A DNA stretch of 64,000 bases from Thalassotalea_F euphylliae (GCF_042682785.1 NZ_JBHUIB010000003.1:744001-808000); one strand, 5' to 3'. Counted from the first letter of the stretch, positions 44,592-53,954 are shown. The notes: a model not told the origin generated them from the letters alone. Numbers and translations are program-made.

Positions 44592-44644
44592 CTACGTGAA
44601 ATCTGATGCGTTTTGGGTGTTATTACCCGTCAGAATTCACGTAG
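44592..44644. repeat. Long imperfect inverted repeat before the recombinase
   Basis: The left arm CTACGTGAAATCTGATG (44592-44608) matches the reverse complement of the right arm CGTCAGAATTCACGTAG (44628-44644) at 15 of 17 bases. Inside, GGGT/ACCC (44615-44618 and 44625-44628) can pair around a 6-nt loop, and outside GTGA (44587-44590) can pair with TCAC (44647-44650). It ends 22 bp before the recombinase start codon. It could be a recombinase-binding or attachment site, an operator, or an RNA leader hairpin. Confidence 0.85.
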
Positions 44645-44666
44645 AATCACCCTAAATTGTTGATTT

Positions 44667-45563
44667 ATGTTTGAAAATAAAACAGCTTCTGAAATTTATC
44701 TATTGTCGCTTCAGTCACAACAAAGCCGAGTTACCATGGACTCATTACTAAATGTTGTAGCGTTTAAATTTCAAAAAAAGAAACGTCATCAAGATGTTGA
44801 TTGGTCTCAGTTAAGCTACCAGCATATTTTATTATTATTGTCTCAGCTGTCAGATGAAGGAAAATCACCAGCGACTATTAATGTATATCTAAGTGCGCTT
44901 AAAGGTGTTGGAAAAGAGGCTTGGCGAAAAAAACTTATTTCCGTTGAAGACTATCAACACATAAAAGAAATTAAACGTGTTAAAGGTTCGCGCACAACTA
45001 AAGGTCGCGCACTTGAACTAGATGAACTTAATCAGCTTATTGATTATTGCATGATGCAAGACGGTGTTATCGCAATGCGTGATGCCGCTGTTGTTGCTTT
45101 AGTTTATGGTGCTGGACTTCGCCGCCATGAAGCGGCTGGTTTGATGTTGTCTGATCTTAATATTCGCGAAGCTTCGTTGCGCGTTATTGGTAAAGGAAAT
45201 AAAGAGCGTGTAAACGCCCTGCATAATAGGATCCTTGAGATCCTCGATGTCTGGTTAATGGAGCGTGGATTAGAACCAGGTCCGCTTTTCCAACGTGCTC
45301 GCAAAGGAAATCGTTTAATTAACGAACCTATATCTGGCCAAACAATTTACGACATTATTATCCGTCGTTATAAAGAAGCAGGTTTAAAACGTTTAACGCC
45401 GCATGACTTGCGTAGAACCTTTGCTACAAAACTATTAGAAAATGGTGAAGACGTTTTCTTGGTGCAGGATTTAATGGGACATTCATCGGTAGAAACCACT
45501 AAAAACTACGACCGACGTGCTGAACATGCTAAGAAAAAAGCAGCGAAAGCGTTACCTTTCTAA
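44667..45563 (+). CDS. Tyrosine recombinase / integrase-family protein
   Basis: 298 residues, the size of Xer-type and small phage integrases. The core-binding SAM-like domain spans about 1-108. The catalytic domain has R152 in GAGLRRHEAAGL, a beta-hairpin lysine in VIGKGNKER, H246 and R249 in PHDLRRTF, H272 in MGHSS and the nucleophile Y281 in TTKNYDRR, so it should be active. It lacks a good ribosome-binding site. Its 3' end overlaps the convergent solute-binding gene by 12 bp. No phage or excisionase genes are nearby. It is not clearly XerC, XerD or an integron integrase (no IntI-specific patch is evident). Confidence 0.92.
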   Translation: MFENKTASEIYLLSLQSQQSRVTMDSLLNVVAFKFQKKKRHQDVDWSQLSYQHILLLLSQLSDEGKSPATINVYLSALKGVGKEAWRKKLISVEDYQHIKEIKRVKGSRTTKGRALELDELNQLIDYCMMQDGVIAMRDAAVVALVYGAGLRRHEAAGLMLSDLNIREASLRVIGKGNKERVNALHNRILEILDVWLMERGLEPGPLFQRARKGNRLINEPISGQTIYDIIIRRYKEAGLKRLTPHDLRRTFATKLLENGEDVFLVQDLMGHSSVETTKNYDRRAEHAKKKAAKALPF

Positions 45564-46316
45564 CTGCCACTTTTCTACAATCTTTTTCAACTTTCCATTT
45601 TCTTTCAATGTCTTAATGGCATTGTTAAAACGATCAACGTCTTGTTGTGAACGTGTTTTTTTGCTGAGCATAATAAAGATGTCGTCTTCATATATTTCTA
45701 AGGGGTGTATTTCAAATTTCCCCTGCAATTTATATTTATGAACAAACGAATTTAAGGTGATCGGGTCTACTAAAAAGCCATCTAAGTGCCCTTTTAATAA
45801 CATAGTCACATTTTCTTCAAGGTCTATTACTTCGCTAATATGATCACGAAATGCAGAGTCAGTAATGAGTTTTTCGTAATTTTTACCGTAGTAATAGCCA
45901 CCTTCAACCCCAATGAAATAAGGGCTGTCGATAAGATCTGATAGTGTCTTAAGCTTTATTCGTTCTGTAGCGCCTTTTAATACAACCAAATTAACGATTT
46001 CTTTTCGGTATGGCAGTGTAAAATAGGCATATTCTCGTCGTTCATCCGATATTGAAGCACCCATAGCGATATCCATCTGCCCTGCTTTTATCATATTTAA
46101 ATGGCGCTTCCAGGGGAGCTCCGTTAGCGAATATTCGAACCCAGCTTGATTAGCAATTAGTTCAAACGACTCAATGTCTAAGCCGACGAGTTGTTTATTT
46201 TCATCATGATATTGATAGGGATACCAAAGCTCCCAACCGGCGAGCAAGAAGCTTTGATTATTTGCAGATATTGAGAAGCTTTGGAATAAGAGTAACGCAG
46301 TAACTAATATTCTCAT
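45552..46316 (-). CDS. Periplasmic solute-binding protein (SBP_bac_3 type)
   Basis: 254 residues with a signal peptide (MRILVTALLLFQSFSISA). The class 3 fold is recognised from VGLDIESFELIANQAGFEYSL, DIAMGASISDERREYAYFT and the C-terminal RFNNAIKTLKENGKLKKIVEKW. Such proteins bind amino acids or act as sensors. No ABC permease or ATPase gene is adjacent, so it may work alone or with components encoded elsewhere. The M23 gene lies 4 bp upstream on the same strand. Confidence 0.88.
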   Translation of the reverse strand: MRILVTALLLFQSFSISANNQSFLLAGWELWYPYQYHDENKQLVGLDIESFELIANQAGFEYSLTELPWKRHLNMIKAGQMDIAMGASISDERREYAYFTLPYRKEIVNLVVLKGATERIKLKTLSDLIDSPYFIGVEGGYYYGKNYEKLITDSAFRDHISEVIDLEENVTMLLKGHLDGFLVDPITLNSFVHKYKLQGKFEIHPLEIYEDDIFIMLSKKTRSQQDVDRFNNAIKTLKENGKLKKIVEKWQLER

Positions 46317-46320
46317 TCAA

Positions 46321-47133
46321 TTAATTGTTTAGCGACACCTTCAACGCTAATGCAGGGTCTAGACGAGTTTGAAACCAATTTACTCGCCAATCTAGATGTG
46401 GCCCCGTTGAACGTCCGGTTGAACCGACGGCTGCTACAACATCTCCTTGTTTTACGATATCACCCACTTTCACATAACTGTCACTCAAATGCAAAAATGT
46501 TGAAGTGATTCCATGGCCATGGTCGATAATCATGGTGCCACCTGAATAGAACATGTCAGGTACATTTAGCACGATTTTACCTGAAGCTGGTGCTTTAACT
46601 GGATCACCTTGCTTGCCTGCGTAATCGATACCAAAGTGAGGTGTTTTAGGTACATCGTTGTATACGCGCTGGCTACCATAAACACCTGTTACAACACCAT
46701 CAATAGGCTTAATAAACCCAGTACTAAAGTAAGTTAAGTCACTATCCGTTGTTCTTGCTTCGCGAACTTGTTTGCTGTCTTTTTTAGCACGCGCTACATT
46801 TTTTGGATTCGGGTTCATGATACTTTTTTTAATACCATTGATACGTTGAATCTTATACTCACGCTTTTTAGGTGTTATTTTTTTTGTATTTTCATTTCCG
46901 TTTTTGTCGATAACTTTCAACGTATAGGTTTTACTGTCATCTCGACCAAAACCAAACGCAAAACGTCCGTCTTTACTCACTTTAAGCGGCGTTTCGTTTA
47001 AGTACACCTTGTCTGTAGCTTTCGTTTTACCGACAACCAAACCGCCTTGAATAAACTCACCTTCAAGCGAGAGGGTGGCGTGCGCTGAAGTTGCTACTAA
47101 AATTGAAGCAAGTACGCATAACTTTTTAAGCAT
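46321..47133 (-). CDS. M23 (LytM) family metalloendopeptidase
   Basis: 270 residues from the ATG at 47133 (GGAG 9 bp upstream); a TTG at 47139 is less likely. Signal peptide (MLKKLCVLASILVATSAHA). An N-terminal beta-rich domain precedes the peptidase domain. Zinc ligands: H and D in PHFGIDYAG and H in SSTGRSTGPHLDWRV (HxD-type), with GHGITSTFLHL contributing the other histidines. It likely cleaves peptidoglycan cross-links or activates amidases. It overlaps the QueD-like gene upstream by 8 bp. Confidence 0.9.
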   Translation of the reverse strand: MLKKLCVLASILVATSAHATLSLEGEFIQGGLVVGKTKATDKVYLNETPLKVSKDGRFAFGFGRDDSKTYTLKVIDKNGNENTKKITPKKREYKIQRINGIKKSIMNPNPKNVARAKKDSKQVREARTTDSDLTYFSTGFIKPIDGVVTGVYGSQRVYNDVPKTPHFGIDYAGKQGDPVKAPASGKIVLNVPDMFYSGGTMIIDHGHGITSTFLHLSDSYVKVGDIVKQGDVVAAVGSTGRSTGPHLDWRVNWFQTRLDPALALKVSLNN

Positions 47134-48007
47134 CGGCAATAGCTCCTTTTCCTACTCCTTCAAACGCAACAACCGTTATATCGTTGTCCATATGCATTGC
47201 TTTGAGTTGTCTTGCTATATAATCAGCCAGCAATTCTACGGTTGAATCACAATCAACCACTTCTAATACCTTTTCCTCAACTGCAATATCAAATCGTCCT
47301 TGAGGGGCATAATAAGAGAAATAGCGATGGTCTGGAGTTAAGTCTTCAAGTGCGTGTGCAGATAACTCAATTTTATCGCGCGATATTTCGTCATCATCGG
47401 TTGCAAGGTATATATCTTCCCAACGGTCACACCAATACCTTTCGATTGAAGCGTCACGTTTACCGTTATTTAAAACTTGAATCGTTGAACGGTGGCCATG
47501 TGCAATACGTTGACAATTACCGTCATGCTTTTTCAGACCATGGGTATAGTGATAAAAATCACCCTCGATTTTTTCCGGACGAAGCGTTAAATGTAGGCCA
47601 CTAACGTTCTCAGGCATTTCGACAATAATCACGTCTAGAAGGTGTTTAGTGACCGAATCAATCGAAATTTCATCACTTTCAATTTTTGCGAACGCTTCTT
47701 TAGGTGACTGTAAAAAATAAGCGGCCCTTTCAGAATAAAAGTCAACGTATTCATGGTCTTGTCGAGCACCTGAGTTGGTTATGCGTAACTTCTTAGAGCC
47801 TGTTGCTAGCAGTAATTTATGGTCTACAGCATCATCTATAATGGCTTTGATTTGTTTTTTAACAACACCAAAGTCTAGCACCATACTCATGGCGTTTAAG
47901 TCACCTTCAAGTAGTACATCCACTATCCAGCTTTCACCAACAATGCCACGTTTTTCACATAGGTATGAAAAATCTATTACGGTTAAATCATTAACGAATA
48001 ATTTCAC
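47126..48007 (-). CDS. Two-domain 6-pyruvoyl-tetrahydropterin synthase / QueD-like protein
   Basis: 293 residues, about twice the usual QueD size (~120). Two PTPS-fold halves are visible. The first (about 1-115) has LNAMSMVLDFGVVKKQIKAI and DHKLLL, matching the QueD Asp-Phe and Asp-His motifs, but the zinc HGH is replaced (VGESW). The second (about 135-290) has an intact CQRIAHGH zinc motif (NCxxxxHGH). QueD makes 6-carboxytetrahydropterin for queuosine. The split of motifs suggests one composite site, or a non-QueD function. It lies just after pyrC in a minus-strand run. Confidence 0.75.
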   Translation of the reverse strand: MKLFVNDLTVIDFSYLCEKRGIVGESWIVDVLLEGDLNAMSMVLDFGVVKKQIKAIIDDAVDHKLLLATGSKKLRITNSGARQDHEYVDFYSERAAYFLQSPKEAFAKIESDEISIDSVTKHLLDVIIVEMPENVSGLHLTLRPEKIEGDFYHYTHGLKKHDGNCQRIAHGHRSTIQVLNNGKRDASIERYWCDRWEDIYLATDDDEISRDKIELSAHALEDLTPDHRYFSYYAPQGRFDIAVEEKVLEVVDCDSTVELLADYIARQLKAMHMDNDITVVAFEGVGKGAIADA

Positions 48008-48016
48008 GTACGTGCC

Positions 48017-49051
48017 CTACTTGTTAACTACGCGCCACTGGATTTGTTCACCGGCTTTAATTGGCACAACAACATCGTTACCGAATGCCATGGTTTCTGG
48101 TACGTCCCAATTTGCTTTTTCAATAGTGATACTGTCAGTGTTTTCTGGTAATCCATAAAAACGAGGACCATTCTTACTAGCGAAACCTTCTAGCTTATCT
48201 AATGCATTTTCTTGCTCAAAGACTTCCGCATAAAGCTCTATTGCAGCATGTGCAGTATATGAACCTGCACAACCACATGAGCTTTCTTTAGCATGTTTTG
48301 GATGCGGAGCACTGTCGGTACCTAAAAAGAATTTCTCATTGCCACTTGTTGCTGCCTCAACAAGCGCTTGTTGGTGAATATTGCGTTTTAGAATAGGTAA
48401 ACAGTAAAAGTGTGGTCTTATGCCACCCGCTAACATATGATTCCTGTTGTACAGTAAATGGTGAGCGGTAATTGTTGCTGCTACGTTTTCACCAGATTCT
48501 TTAACAAAATCAACCGCGTTCTTGGTGGTAATATGTTCAAGTACCACTTTTAAGGTTGGATGTTTAGCGACAAGCGGCTTAAGAATATTTTCAATAAATT
48601 CTGCTTCGCGATCAAAAATATCAATATGGCTATCCGTTACTTCACCATGTACGAGAAGCAAAATACCTTGTTTTTCCATTTCAGCTAGTACATCGCTGAT
48701 GTTATTGACATCGGTGACACCAGAATCAGAGTTTGTTGTTGCACCTGCTGGGTATAATTTACACGCGAAAACCAAACCACTTTGTTTTGCATCGATAATG
48801 TCTTGAGGTGTCGTTTTGTCAGTTAGATATAGCACCATTAAAGGCTGGAAGCCTTCTCTCGGCTTGGCAGCCATAATGCGCTCATGGTATTCGGTTGCTA
48901 GTTTCGCGTTGGTTACTGGCGGCACTAAGTTGGGCATAACAATAGCGCGGCCAAAATAACGACTAATATCTGCAACTGTATTTGGTAAAACGTCTCCATC
49001 ACGAAGGTGAACGTGCCAATCATCTGGGCGAGTAATGGTTAATTGAGTCAT
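48017..49051 (-). CDS. pyrC: Dihydroorotase
   Basis: 344 residues (E. coli PyrC 348) from the ATG at 49051, preceded by GGAT; a TTG 24 bp upstream is less likely. It closes carbamoyl-aspartate to dihydroorotate in pyrimidine synthesis. The binuclear zinc motif RPDDWHVHLRDG lies at residues 6-17, the carboxylated lysine in FACKLYPAGATTNS, and later LVHGEV, EHITT and LGTDSAPH. These features are typical of the type II enzyme. Confidence 0.96.
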   Translation of the reverse strand: MTQLTITRPDDWHVHLRDGDVLPNTVADISRYFGRAIVMPNLVPPVTNAKLATEYHERIMAAKPREGFQPLMVLYLTDKTTPQDIIDAKQSGLVFACKLYPAGATTNSDSGVTDVNNISDVLAEMEKQGILLLVHGEVTDSHIDIFDREAEFIENILKPLVAKHPTLKVVLEHITTKNAVDFVKESGENVAATITAHHLLYNRNHMLAGGIRPHFYCLPILKRNIHQQALVEAATSGNEKFFLGTDSAPHPKHAKESSCGCAGSYTAHAAIELYAEVFEQENALDKLEGFASKNGPRFYGLPENTDSITIEKANWDVPETMAFGNDVVVPIKAGEQIQWRVVNK

Positions 49052-49075
49052 GAAATATCCTTCAGTTGCTTGCAA

Positions 49076-50110
49076 TTATTCTTCGTTCTTAAGTAACTGT
49101 AATAATTGTTCTTTGAGATTAGGTGGAACCTTATAGATAGTAAGGCTGTCATTGGCGGCATTATACACTACATCTTGGCCAAAGTGACTACGTTCAAAGC
49201 TGATGCTAATGCCTGCGCCATAACCCGAATACTTCGTTACTTTATTGACAACAGCTTGGTCATGCGGGAAGCTTTCTTCTATATCGTATTCTTGGGTTTG
49301 GCAAAACTCATAGAAGCTTTCGCCGCCATCGTCTTTAGAGACCATTTTGTCTACTTCTTTAAGAGACACTTCCTGATCAGACTCTTTTTGCTCTTTACAA
49401 TAGCTTAAAAGCTCTTTTCGCGTTTGTTGCTTTTCTTCAGCATCTAATTGATTTGATGCAACATAGTCTTCTACCGCATTCACAAGATTTTGTGTTTGTG
49501 CCTTAGCGTCTACGCCTTCTTCACAGCCTAAAAAATCTAGGAAAAAGTCTGACACTTTACGACCAGCACGACCTCGGATAAACGTAACATAGCGGTCACC
49601 AGAGGCATTTTGCTGGTAATCAAACAAATCAATACGCGCTGCTAACTGGAGTTTGTCCGTATCTAAATGTTGATTGGCTGAGATGTTGAGTTCACTATCT
49701 ACCGAATAGTGCTCAGAAATAGGAATAATTGCAGCGATTAAGTAACGTCCACCCATGTGTTCGTAATGACAAAGCACTAAATAACCCGTTTCCGCTAGGT
49801 CATATTTAGTAAGTTCATTCTTAAGTAAATTGGTGGCTTGTTGGCTGAAAGCGTTGAAACTTTGGTTTTCACCTAAATAGCTTTCCATGATGTCAACAAA
49901 ACGTGCTTCGTCACCTTCTGCTGGCATTGTAGAGAAATGGCCGTAGCCTTTATTTCCCTTTTTGTTATAAATACTGTGAAGAGACTCCACAAAGTTTTGA
50001 ATTCTATCACTTACGTCGATTGACTCTGGGCCAAACCGGATAATGACTTCGCCTGTTTCTTCTTTCTTTGTGAGAAAATGCAGGGCTATGTTTGAAATTA
50101 TTAAGCTCAT
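49076..50110 (-). CDS. yejK: Nucleoid-associated protein YejK (NdpA)
   Basis: 344 residues. YejK/NdpA (37 kDa nucleoid-associated protein family) binds DNA and interacts with topoisomerases in E. coli. Recognised from the start SLIISNIALHFL and from RYLIAAIIPI and YVTFIRGRAGRKVSDFFLDFLGC. Length agrees with E. coli (335). It is divergent from yejL, as in other Gammaproteobacteria. Confidence 0.94.
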   Translation of the reverse strand: MSLIISNIALHFLTKKEETGEVIIRFGPESIDVSDRIQNFVESLHSIYNKKGNKGYGHFSTMPAEGDEARFVDIMESYLGENQSFNAFSQQATNLLKNELTKYDLAETGYLVLCHYEHMGGRYLIAAIIPISEHYSVDSELNISANQHLDTDKLQLAARIDLFDYQQNASGDRYVTFIRGRAGRKVSDFFLDFLGCEEGVDAKAQTQNLVNAVEDYVASNQLDAEEKQQTRKELLSYCKEQKESDQEVSLKEVDKMVSKDDGGESFYEFCQTQEYDIEESFPHDQAVVNKVTKYSGYGAGISISFERSHFGQDVVYNAANDSLTIYKVPPNLKEQLLQLLKNEE

Positions 50111-50182
50111 AATAAATGGTCGGTATGATAATGATTATGCTTTTGATAAACTTAGCTAACTATCAATGACAATTAGAAAATT

Positions 50183-50398
50183 ATGCCTATTGTATCTAAG
50201 TATTCTAACGAACGTGTAGAAAAAATTATCGATAACCTGTTAAACGTATTAATTGAAGAAAAAGCAGGAGCTGATTTATCTTTAATGTGCTTAGGCAACA
50301 CCATAACAGAAGTGGTTAATCAACAAGTGCCTGCAGAACAGCGTGAAGCAATCGTTGAAAACTTCGCAAAAGCATTAAAACAATCTGTACAAAAATAA
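50183..50398 (+). CDS. yejL: DUF1414 protein YejL
   Basis: 71 residues. The sequence MPIVSKYSNERVEKIIDNLL and NTITEVVNQQVPAEQRE match the YejL/DUF1414 family, small all-helical proteins of unknown function found between yejK and yejM. yejM starts 25 bp downstream. Confidence 0.93.
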   Translation: MPIVSKYSNERVEKIIDNLLNVLIEEKAGADLSLMCLGNTITEVVNQQVPAEQREAIVENFAKALKQSVQK

Positions 50399-50423
50399 CA
50401 ATAACAGCAGAGTTAGCCGATAA

Positions 50424-52091
50424 ATGGTGTCATTCGAAACGAAACCTTACAGTAAAAAGCTACTGCACTTGATTAGTTGGGGCCACTGGTTCACCTTCTT
50501 CAATATTATTGCAGCAATAGTTTTATCGTCTGTTTACCTTATAAATGAAGCATCGCCGGAAACTTTCACGGGATATCTTTACTTAGGAACTACCTGGTTG
50601 AGCCACATGGCTTTCCTGACGTTTATCACGTTTGTGTTAACGGTCTTTCCTTTAACCCTGCTCTTTCCTCGAACTCGGTTTATAAGGGCGTTTGCTTCGA
50701 TAACCTTTACGGTAGTTCTCCTTCTTCTGTTACTCGACGCATTTGTATATAACCGTTTGGGCTACCATATTAATGCGAGTTCAGCTGGTCAAATTATTCA
50801 GCTTATTTCAGCAGAGATTAGCGAGGACAGACGCACATTTTGGTTTATCACCATTATTCTTACGCTGTTTATATTAACCTTTGAGCTTGTTGCCAGTAAT
50901 TATGCATGGAAACACCTTAAGCAACTGCAAAAAACAGTCTTTCCAAAATTCGTAGTGTTTGGATTCGTCACATGTTTTTTTGCTAGTCACTTAATGCATA
51001 TTTGGGCTGACGCAAATTTAGAATATGACGTATTAAAACAAGACACGATTTTGCCTTTGTCGTACCCTACTACGGCAAAAACACTTTTAACGAAATATGG
51101 CTTATTTAACAAAACGGATTATCTAGAGCGTAAAACAAGTCCACTGTCGTTCAATGATCCAATGCCAATTTATCCTACAATCGGCCAATGTAGTGCTGAA
51201 CAACTGTCGCAAAAAACATATATTGTGTTAACAAAGGCGATGCTGACAGATGAGCAGATTTCTCAGTTTCAGCAACGTTCAAGCACATCAACGATATTGC
51301 TTAGCCACCACGTAGATAATGCGCAACCAGAAAATGCGTGGTTTAACCTTTTCTATGGTTTGCCAACGATTTATCAGTCTGCCATTAAAGAAAATAATGC
51401 ATCATCTGTGCTGTTCCAAGCGCTTAAAAACAATGAATTGGCGTCGTCATTTACTACGATAGGAAATGGTTCTAAAAATGAAAGCATAGCCTGGTTAACT
51501 GAGAACTTTGATAAACAACAACAAGTAGAAAACATTTCACCTTTAATTTTCGACCGTTCACTCTCTAAGTTACCGTCAGGCCTTCATGTGTTTTATTTCG
51601 ACAGTGACACCAATTATGAAGTTGAGTTGTTTATTGATGCGCTGCTGCTTTCACAAAAACTAAAACCGCAAAAAGACAATATAATTATTACGTCAGTTGG
51701 TAACCAAAACCTCAATACGAGATTAGCTATTAAGCCAACCCTGTTAGTTTGGCCTCATAATAAAACTAAGCAAATAGATAAATTAACGAGCCATATGGAT
51801 ATCGTTCCAACGCTGTTAAAAGAATGGTTAGCCTGTGATGACGTTGCACACTTGTCGGCAGGTAAAAGTCTATTGGGACTAAATGAAGATCGCGTAATAG
51901 CGAATACGGTTGATCAAGGCATCGTTGTTTTCAACAAAGACAAATCTGTATTTATTGATCAAAATGGAAATTTCCAAAGCTATTCTAGGCAACTTGCAGC
52001 GCCAATTACGGTAAGCTCAGATTTTCCACTCATGATTGATGGTGTTCATTTCATCAAGCAATTTAGTCAAAATAATCAAAGCGTTCAATAA
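50424..52091 (+). CDS. yejM: YejM/PbgA-like inner-membrane protein (DUF3413 and sulfatase-like)
   Basis: 555 residues. Five N-terminal transmembrane segments (about 22-42, 55-75, 84-104, 137-157, 172-192; DUF3413 region) are followed by a periplasmic domain of the alkaline-phosphatase/sulfatase fold. E. coli YejM/PbgA (586 residues) senses periplasmic LPS and controls LpxC through LapB. The linker LPLSYPTTAKTLLTKYG is family-like. Catalytic sulfatase residues are not conserved where expected, consistent with a signalling rather than an enzymatic role. It forms a pair with yejL. Confidence 0.9.
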   Translation: MVSFETKPYSKKLLHLISWGHWFTFFNIIAAIVLSSVYLINEASPETFTGYLYLGTTWLSHMAFLTFITFVLTVFPLTLLFPRTRFIRAFASITFTVVLLLLLLDAFVYNRLGYHINASSAGQIIQLISAEISEDRRTFWFITIILTLFILTFELVASNYAWKHLKQLQKTVFPKFVVFGFVTCFFASHLMHIWADANLEYDVLKQDTILPLSYPTTAKTLLTKYGLFNKTDYLERKTSPLSFNDPMPIYPTIGQCSAEQLSQKTYIVLTKAMLTDEQISQFQQRSSTSTILLSHHVDNAQPENAWFNLFYGLPTIYQSAIKENNASSVLFQALKNNELASSFTTIGNGSKNESIAWLTENFDKQQQVENISPLIFDRSLSKLPSGLHVFYFDSDTNYEVELFIDALLLSQKLKPQKDNIIITSVGNQNLNTRLAIKPTLLVWPHNKTKQIDKLTSHMDIVPTLLKEWLACDDVAHLSAGKSLLGLNEDRVIANTVDQGIVVFNKDKSVFIDQNGNFQSYSRQLAAPITVSSDFPLMIDGVHFIKQFSQNNQSVQ

Positions 52092-52120
52092 TTGTTCGTT
52101 TAGTTAATTATTCGTGAAAG

Positions 52121-52142
52121 TGGCATTGCAAATGCCATTTTT
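52121..52142 (+). terminator. Terminator after yejM
   Basis: TGGCATT-GCA-AATGCCA followed by five T. It lies 30 bp after the yejM stop and 23 bp before tRNA-Pro. Confidence 0.7.
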
Positions 52143-52164
52143 CGCGGTAATATACCAAGCACAT

Positions 52165-52241
52165 CGGGATATAGCGCAGTCTGGTAGCGCGTGCGTCTGG
52201 GGGACGTGAGGTCGCAGGTTCAAGTCCTGCTATCCCGACCA
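52165..52241 (+). tRNA. tRNA-Pro(GGG)
   Basis: 77 nt including CCA. Acceptor stem CGGGATA/TATCCCG, D arm GCGC/GCGC, anticodon stem TGCGT/ACGTG with loop CTGGGGG giving GGG, and T arm GCAGG/CCTGC. The overall form matches E. coli proL. Confidence 0.95.
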
Positions 52242-52257
52242 CTCCTTCTTTATTTGC

Positions 52258-52440
52258 TTACTCGGCATCTTCTTCGTCTTTTAAAGCAATTTCTACTTCA
52301 CTAGCTGATAGCGAGAACTCTAGAAACTGCTCTTCTTCCTCGGTTAACACACCATTTTCTAAATCAAAAGAAATCATATTTAGTTGGTAACTCTTCGATA
52401 AATATTTGAGCGGTATTCTATAAGCCCCGATACCGTACAA
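52258..52440 (-). CDS. Possible small acidic protein
   Basis: An open frame of up to 60 codons beginning at a TTG; an internal ATG at 52377 would give 39 residues. The C-terminal half is very acidic (TEEEEQFLEFS and LKDEEDAE). No ribosome-binding site is seen for either start and no family is recognised. It could be a chance frame or the end of a decayed gene next to tRNA-Pro. Confidence 0.3.
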   Translation of the reverse strand: MYGIGAYRIPLKYLSKSYQLNMISFDLENGVLTEEEEQFLEFSLSASEVEIALKDEEDAE

Positions 52441-52671
52441 CTGTTACAGCAATGAAGTTTTTCTAAATTAAATCCTATTTAAGCCTTATTGCCGTGTAAC
52501 CACTTTGTTCGCTTGCCTTTCAAAATCACATAAAACTTTAACGTATTAACACATTTCTGTTTTTATTGATTGGTTATTCTTTAGTTCTACATTTTTAATT
52601 GTTTTAGTTGCTTTTATCACCTAACTTGTACAGGTTACTGTAAGGAATTTAGTGAATAAAAAGAGGATATT

Positions 52672-53901
52672 ATGGGATTTGAACTCATTGATGGTGTACT
52701 AAAGATGCATGCATTCCATGCCGTTAGTTTTGGCATCATCGTTTTATTTTTAGGCCGACAGTTGAATCAACGCTACCGTTTGCTTAGTGAATTTAGTATT
52801 CCTGAGCCTGTTAGCGGTGGCATTGTGGTTTCCATACTTCTTACACTAATTTACGCCGTTTTTGCCGTAGAAGTTGAATTTGATTTGGCTGCAAGAAACC
52901 TATTACTCATCTACTTTTTTACCACCATTGGTTTAAATGCAAATTTAAAAGATTTACTAAAAGGTGGTAAACCACTTGTTATTCTTTTAGTTGTCACTAT
53001 TGGCTACATGGCTATTCAAAACCTTACGGGTATATCTGTTGCAAAGGCTTTTGATTTAGAAAGCGCAGTTGGTTTGCTGGGTGGCTCTGTTTCTCTTATT
53101 GGCGGGCACGGCACTGCAATAGCTTGGGCTCCACAAATTAAAGAAGAGTTTGGTATAGATAGCGCTGTAGAAATGGGTATTGCATGTGCCACATTTGGTC
53201 TTATATTAGCAAGTATTATGGGTGGCCCTATTGCGAAATACCTCATCACTAAATATGACTTAAAACCGAACCAAGAAGATTTAGCGTCCCCAGATAATGT
53301 GTCTGAAGATGAAAATAAACGTATAACGAGTTATGAATTCTTAGACGCTATTTTAGCTATTCATTTCACAATCTTCTTGGGGTTATTTTTAGATCGAGCG
53401 ATAGAAGCGACAGGATTGCAGTTGCCCTTCTTCGTCAGTTGCTTATTTGCAGGTATTATTCTCACTAACGTAATTCCTGCGAATCGCAAACGTATCAGTG
53501 GCATGAAATGGCCGAGCAGGACACCAGCGATTCATCTAATTGCTGAAATTTCTTTAGGTACCTTCTTATCGATGTCGCTAATGAGCATGCAACTTTGGGT
53601 ATTAGTCGACTTAGCTGGGCCAATTATCGCCATCTTAGGTGCTCAATTTATTGTAGCAATTTTAGTGAATATTTTTATTGTGTTTAGGGTTATGGGGAAG
53701 AGCTATGATGCTGCTGTTATTTGTTCTGGTTTCGGTGGCATATCTTTAGGCTCCACACCAACAGCAATGGCAAATATGTCAGCTGTCTCAAATAAGTATG
53801 GTAATTCTGCAGTTGCGTTTATCGTTGTCCCTTTGGTTTGCGCGTTCTTTATCGACTTAGCAAATGCATTAATGATCCCTTACTTCCTCAGCAATTTTTA
53901 A
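52672..53901 (+). CDS. gltS: Sodium/glutamate symporter
   Basis: 409 residues (E. coli GltS 401) with about ten membrane segments and two inverted-topology halves. Family signatures include GLLGGSVSLIGGHGTAIAW in the first half and VICSGFGGISLGSTPTAMAN in the second, the two re-entrant GG-containing loops. It imports glutamate with Na+. It is monocistronic, with AAAAGAGG before the start and its own terminator. Confidence 0.95.
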   Translation: MGFELIDGVLKMHAFHAVSFGIIVLFLGRQLNQRYRLLSEFSIPEPVSGGIVVSILLTLIYAVFAVEVEFDLAARNLLLIYFFTTIGLNANLKDLLKGGKPLVILLVVTIGYMAIQNLTGISVAKAFDLESAVGLLGGSVSLIGGHGTAIAWAPQIKEEFGIDSAVEMGIACATFGLILASIMGGPIAKYLITKYDLKPNQEDLASPDNVSEDENKRITSYEFLDAILAIHFTIFLGLFLDRAIEATGLQLPFFVSCLFAGIILTNVIPANRKRISGMKWPSRTPAIHLIAEISLGTFLSMSLMSMQLWVLVDLAGPIIAILGAQFIVAILVNIFIVFRVMGKSYDAAVICSGFGGISLGSTPTAMANMSAVSNKYGNSAVAFIVVPLVCAFFIDLANALMIPYFLSNF

Positions 53902-53931
53902 GTGCTATTACTTTTTTGCTAGCTATTTTAC

Positions 53932-53954
53932 AGCCCCTTTTTAGGGGCTTTTTT
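53932..53954 (+). terminator. Terminator after gltS
   Basis: AGCCCC-TTTTTA-GGGGCT followed by a T-run. Beyond it, 53955-54150 holds no gene or clear signal. Confidence 0.85.

Noticed and set aside
44667..45563. Integron integrase with attC array
   Set aside because: No IntI-specific extra helix seen, no cassette array and no repeated attC-like sites in the flanks.
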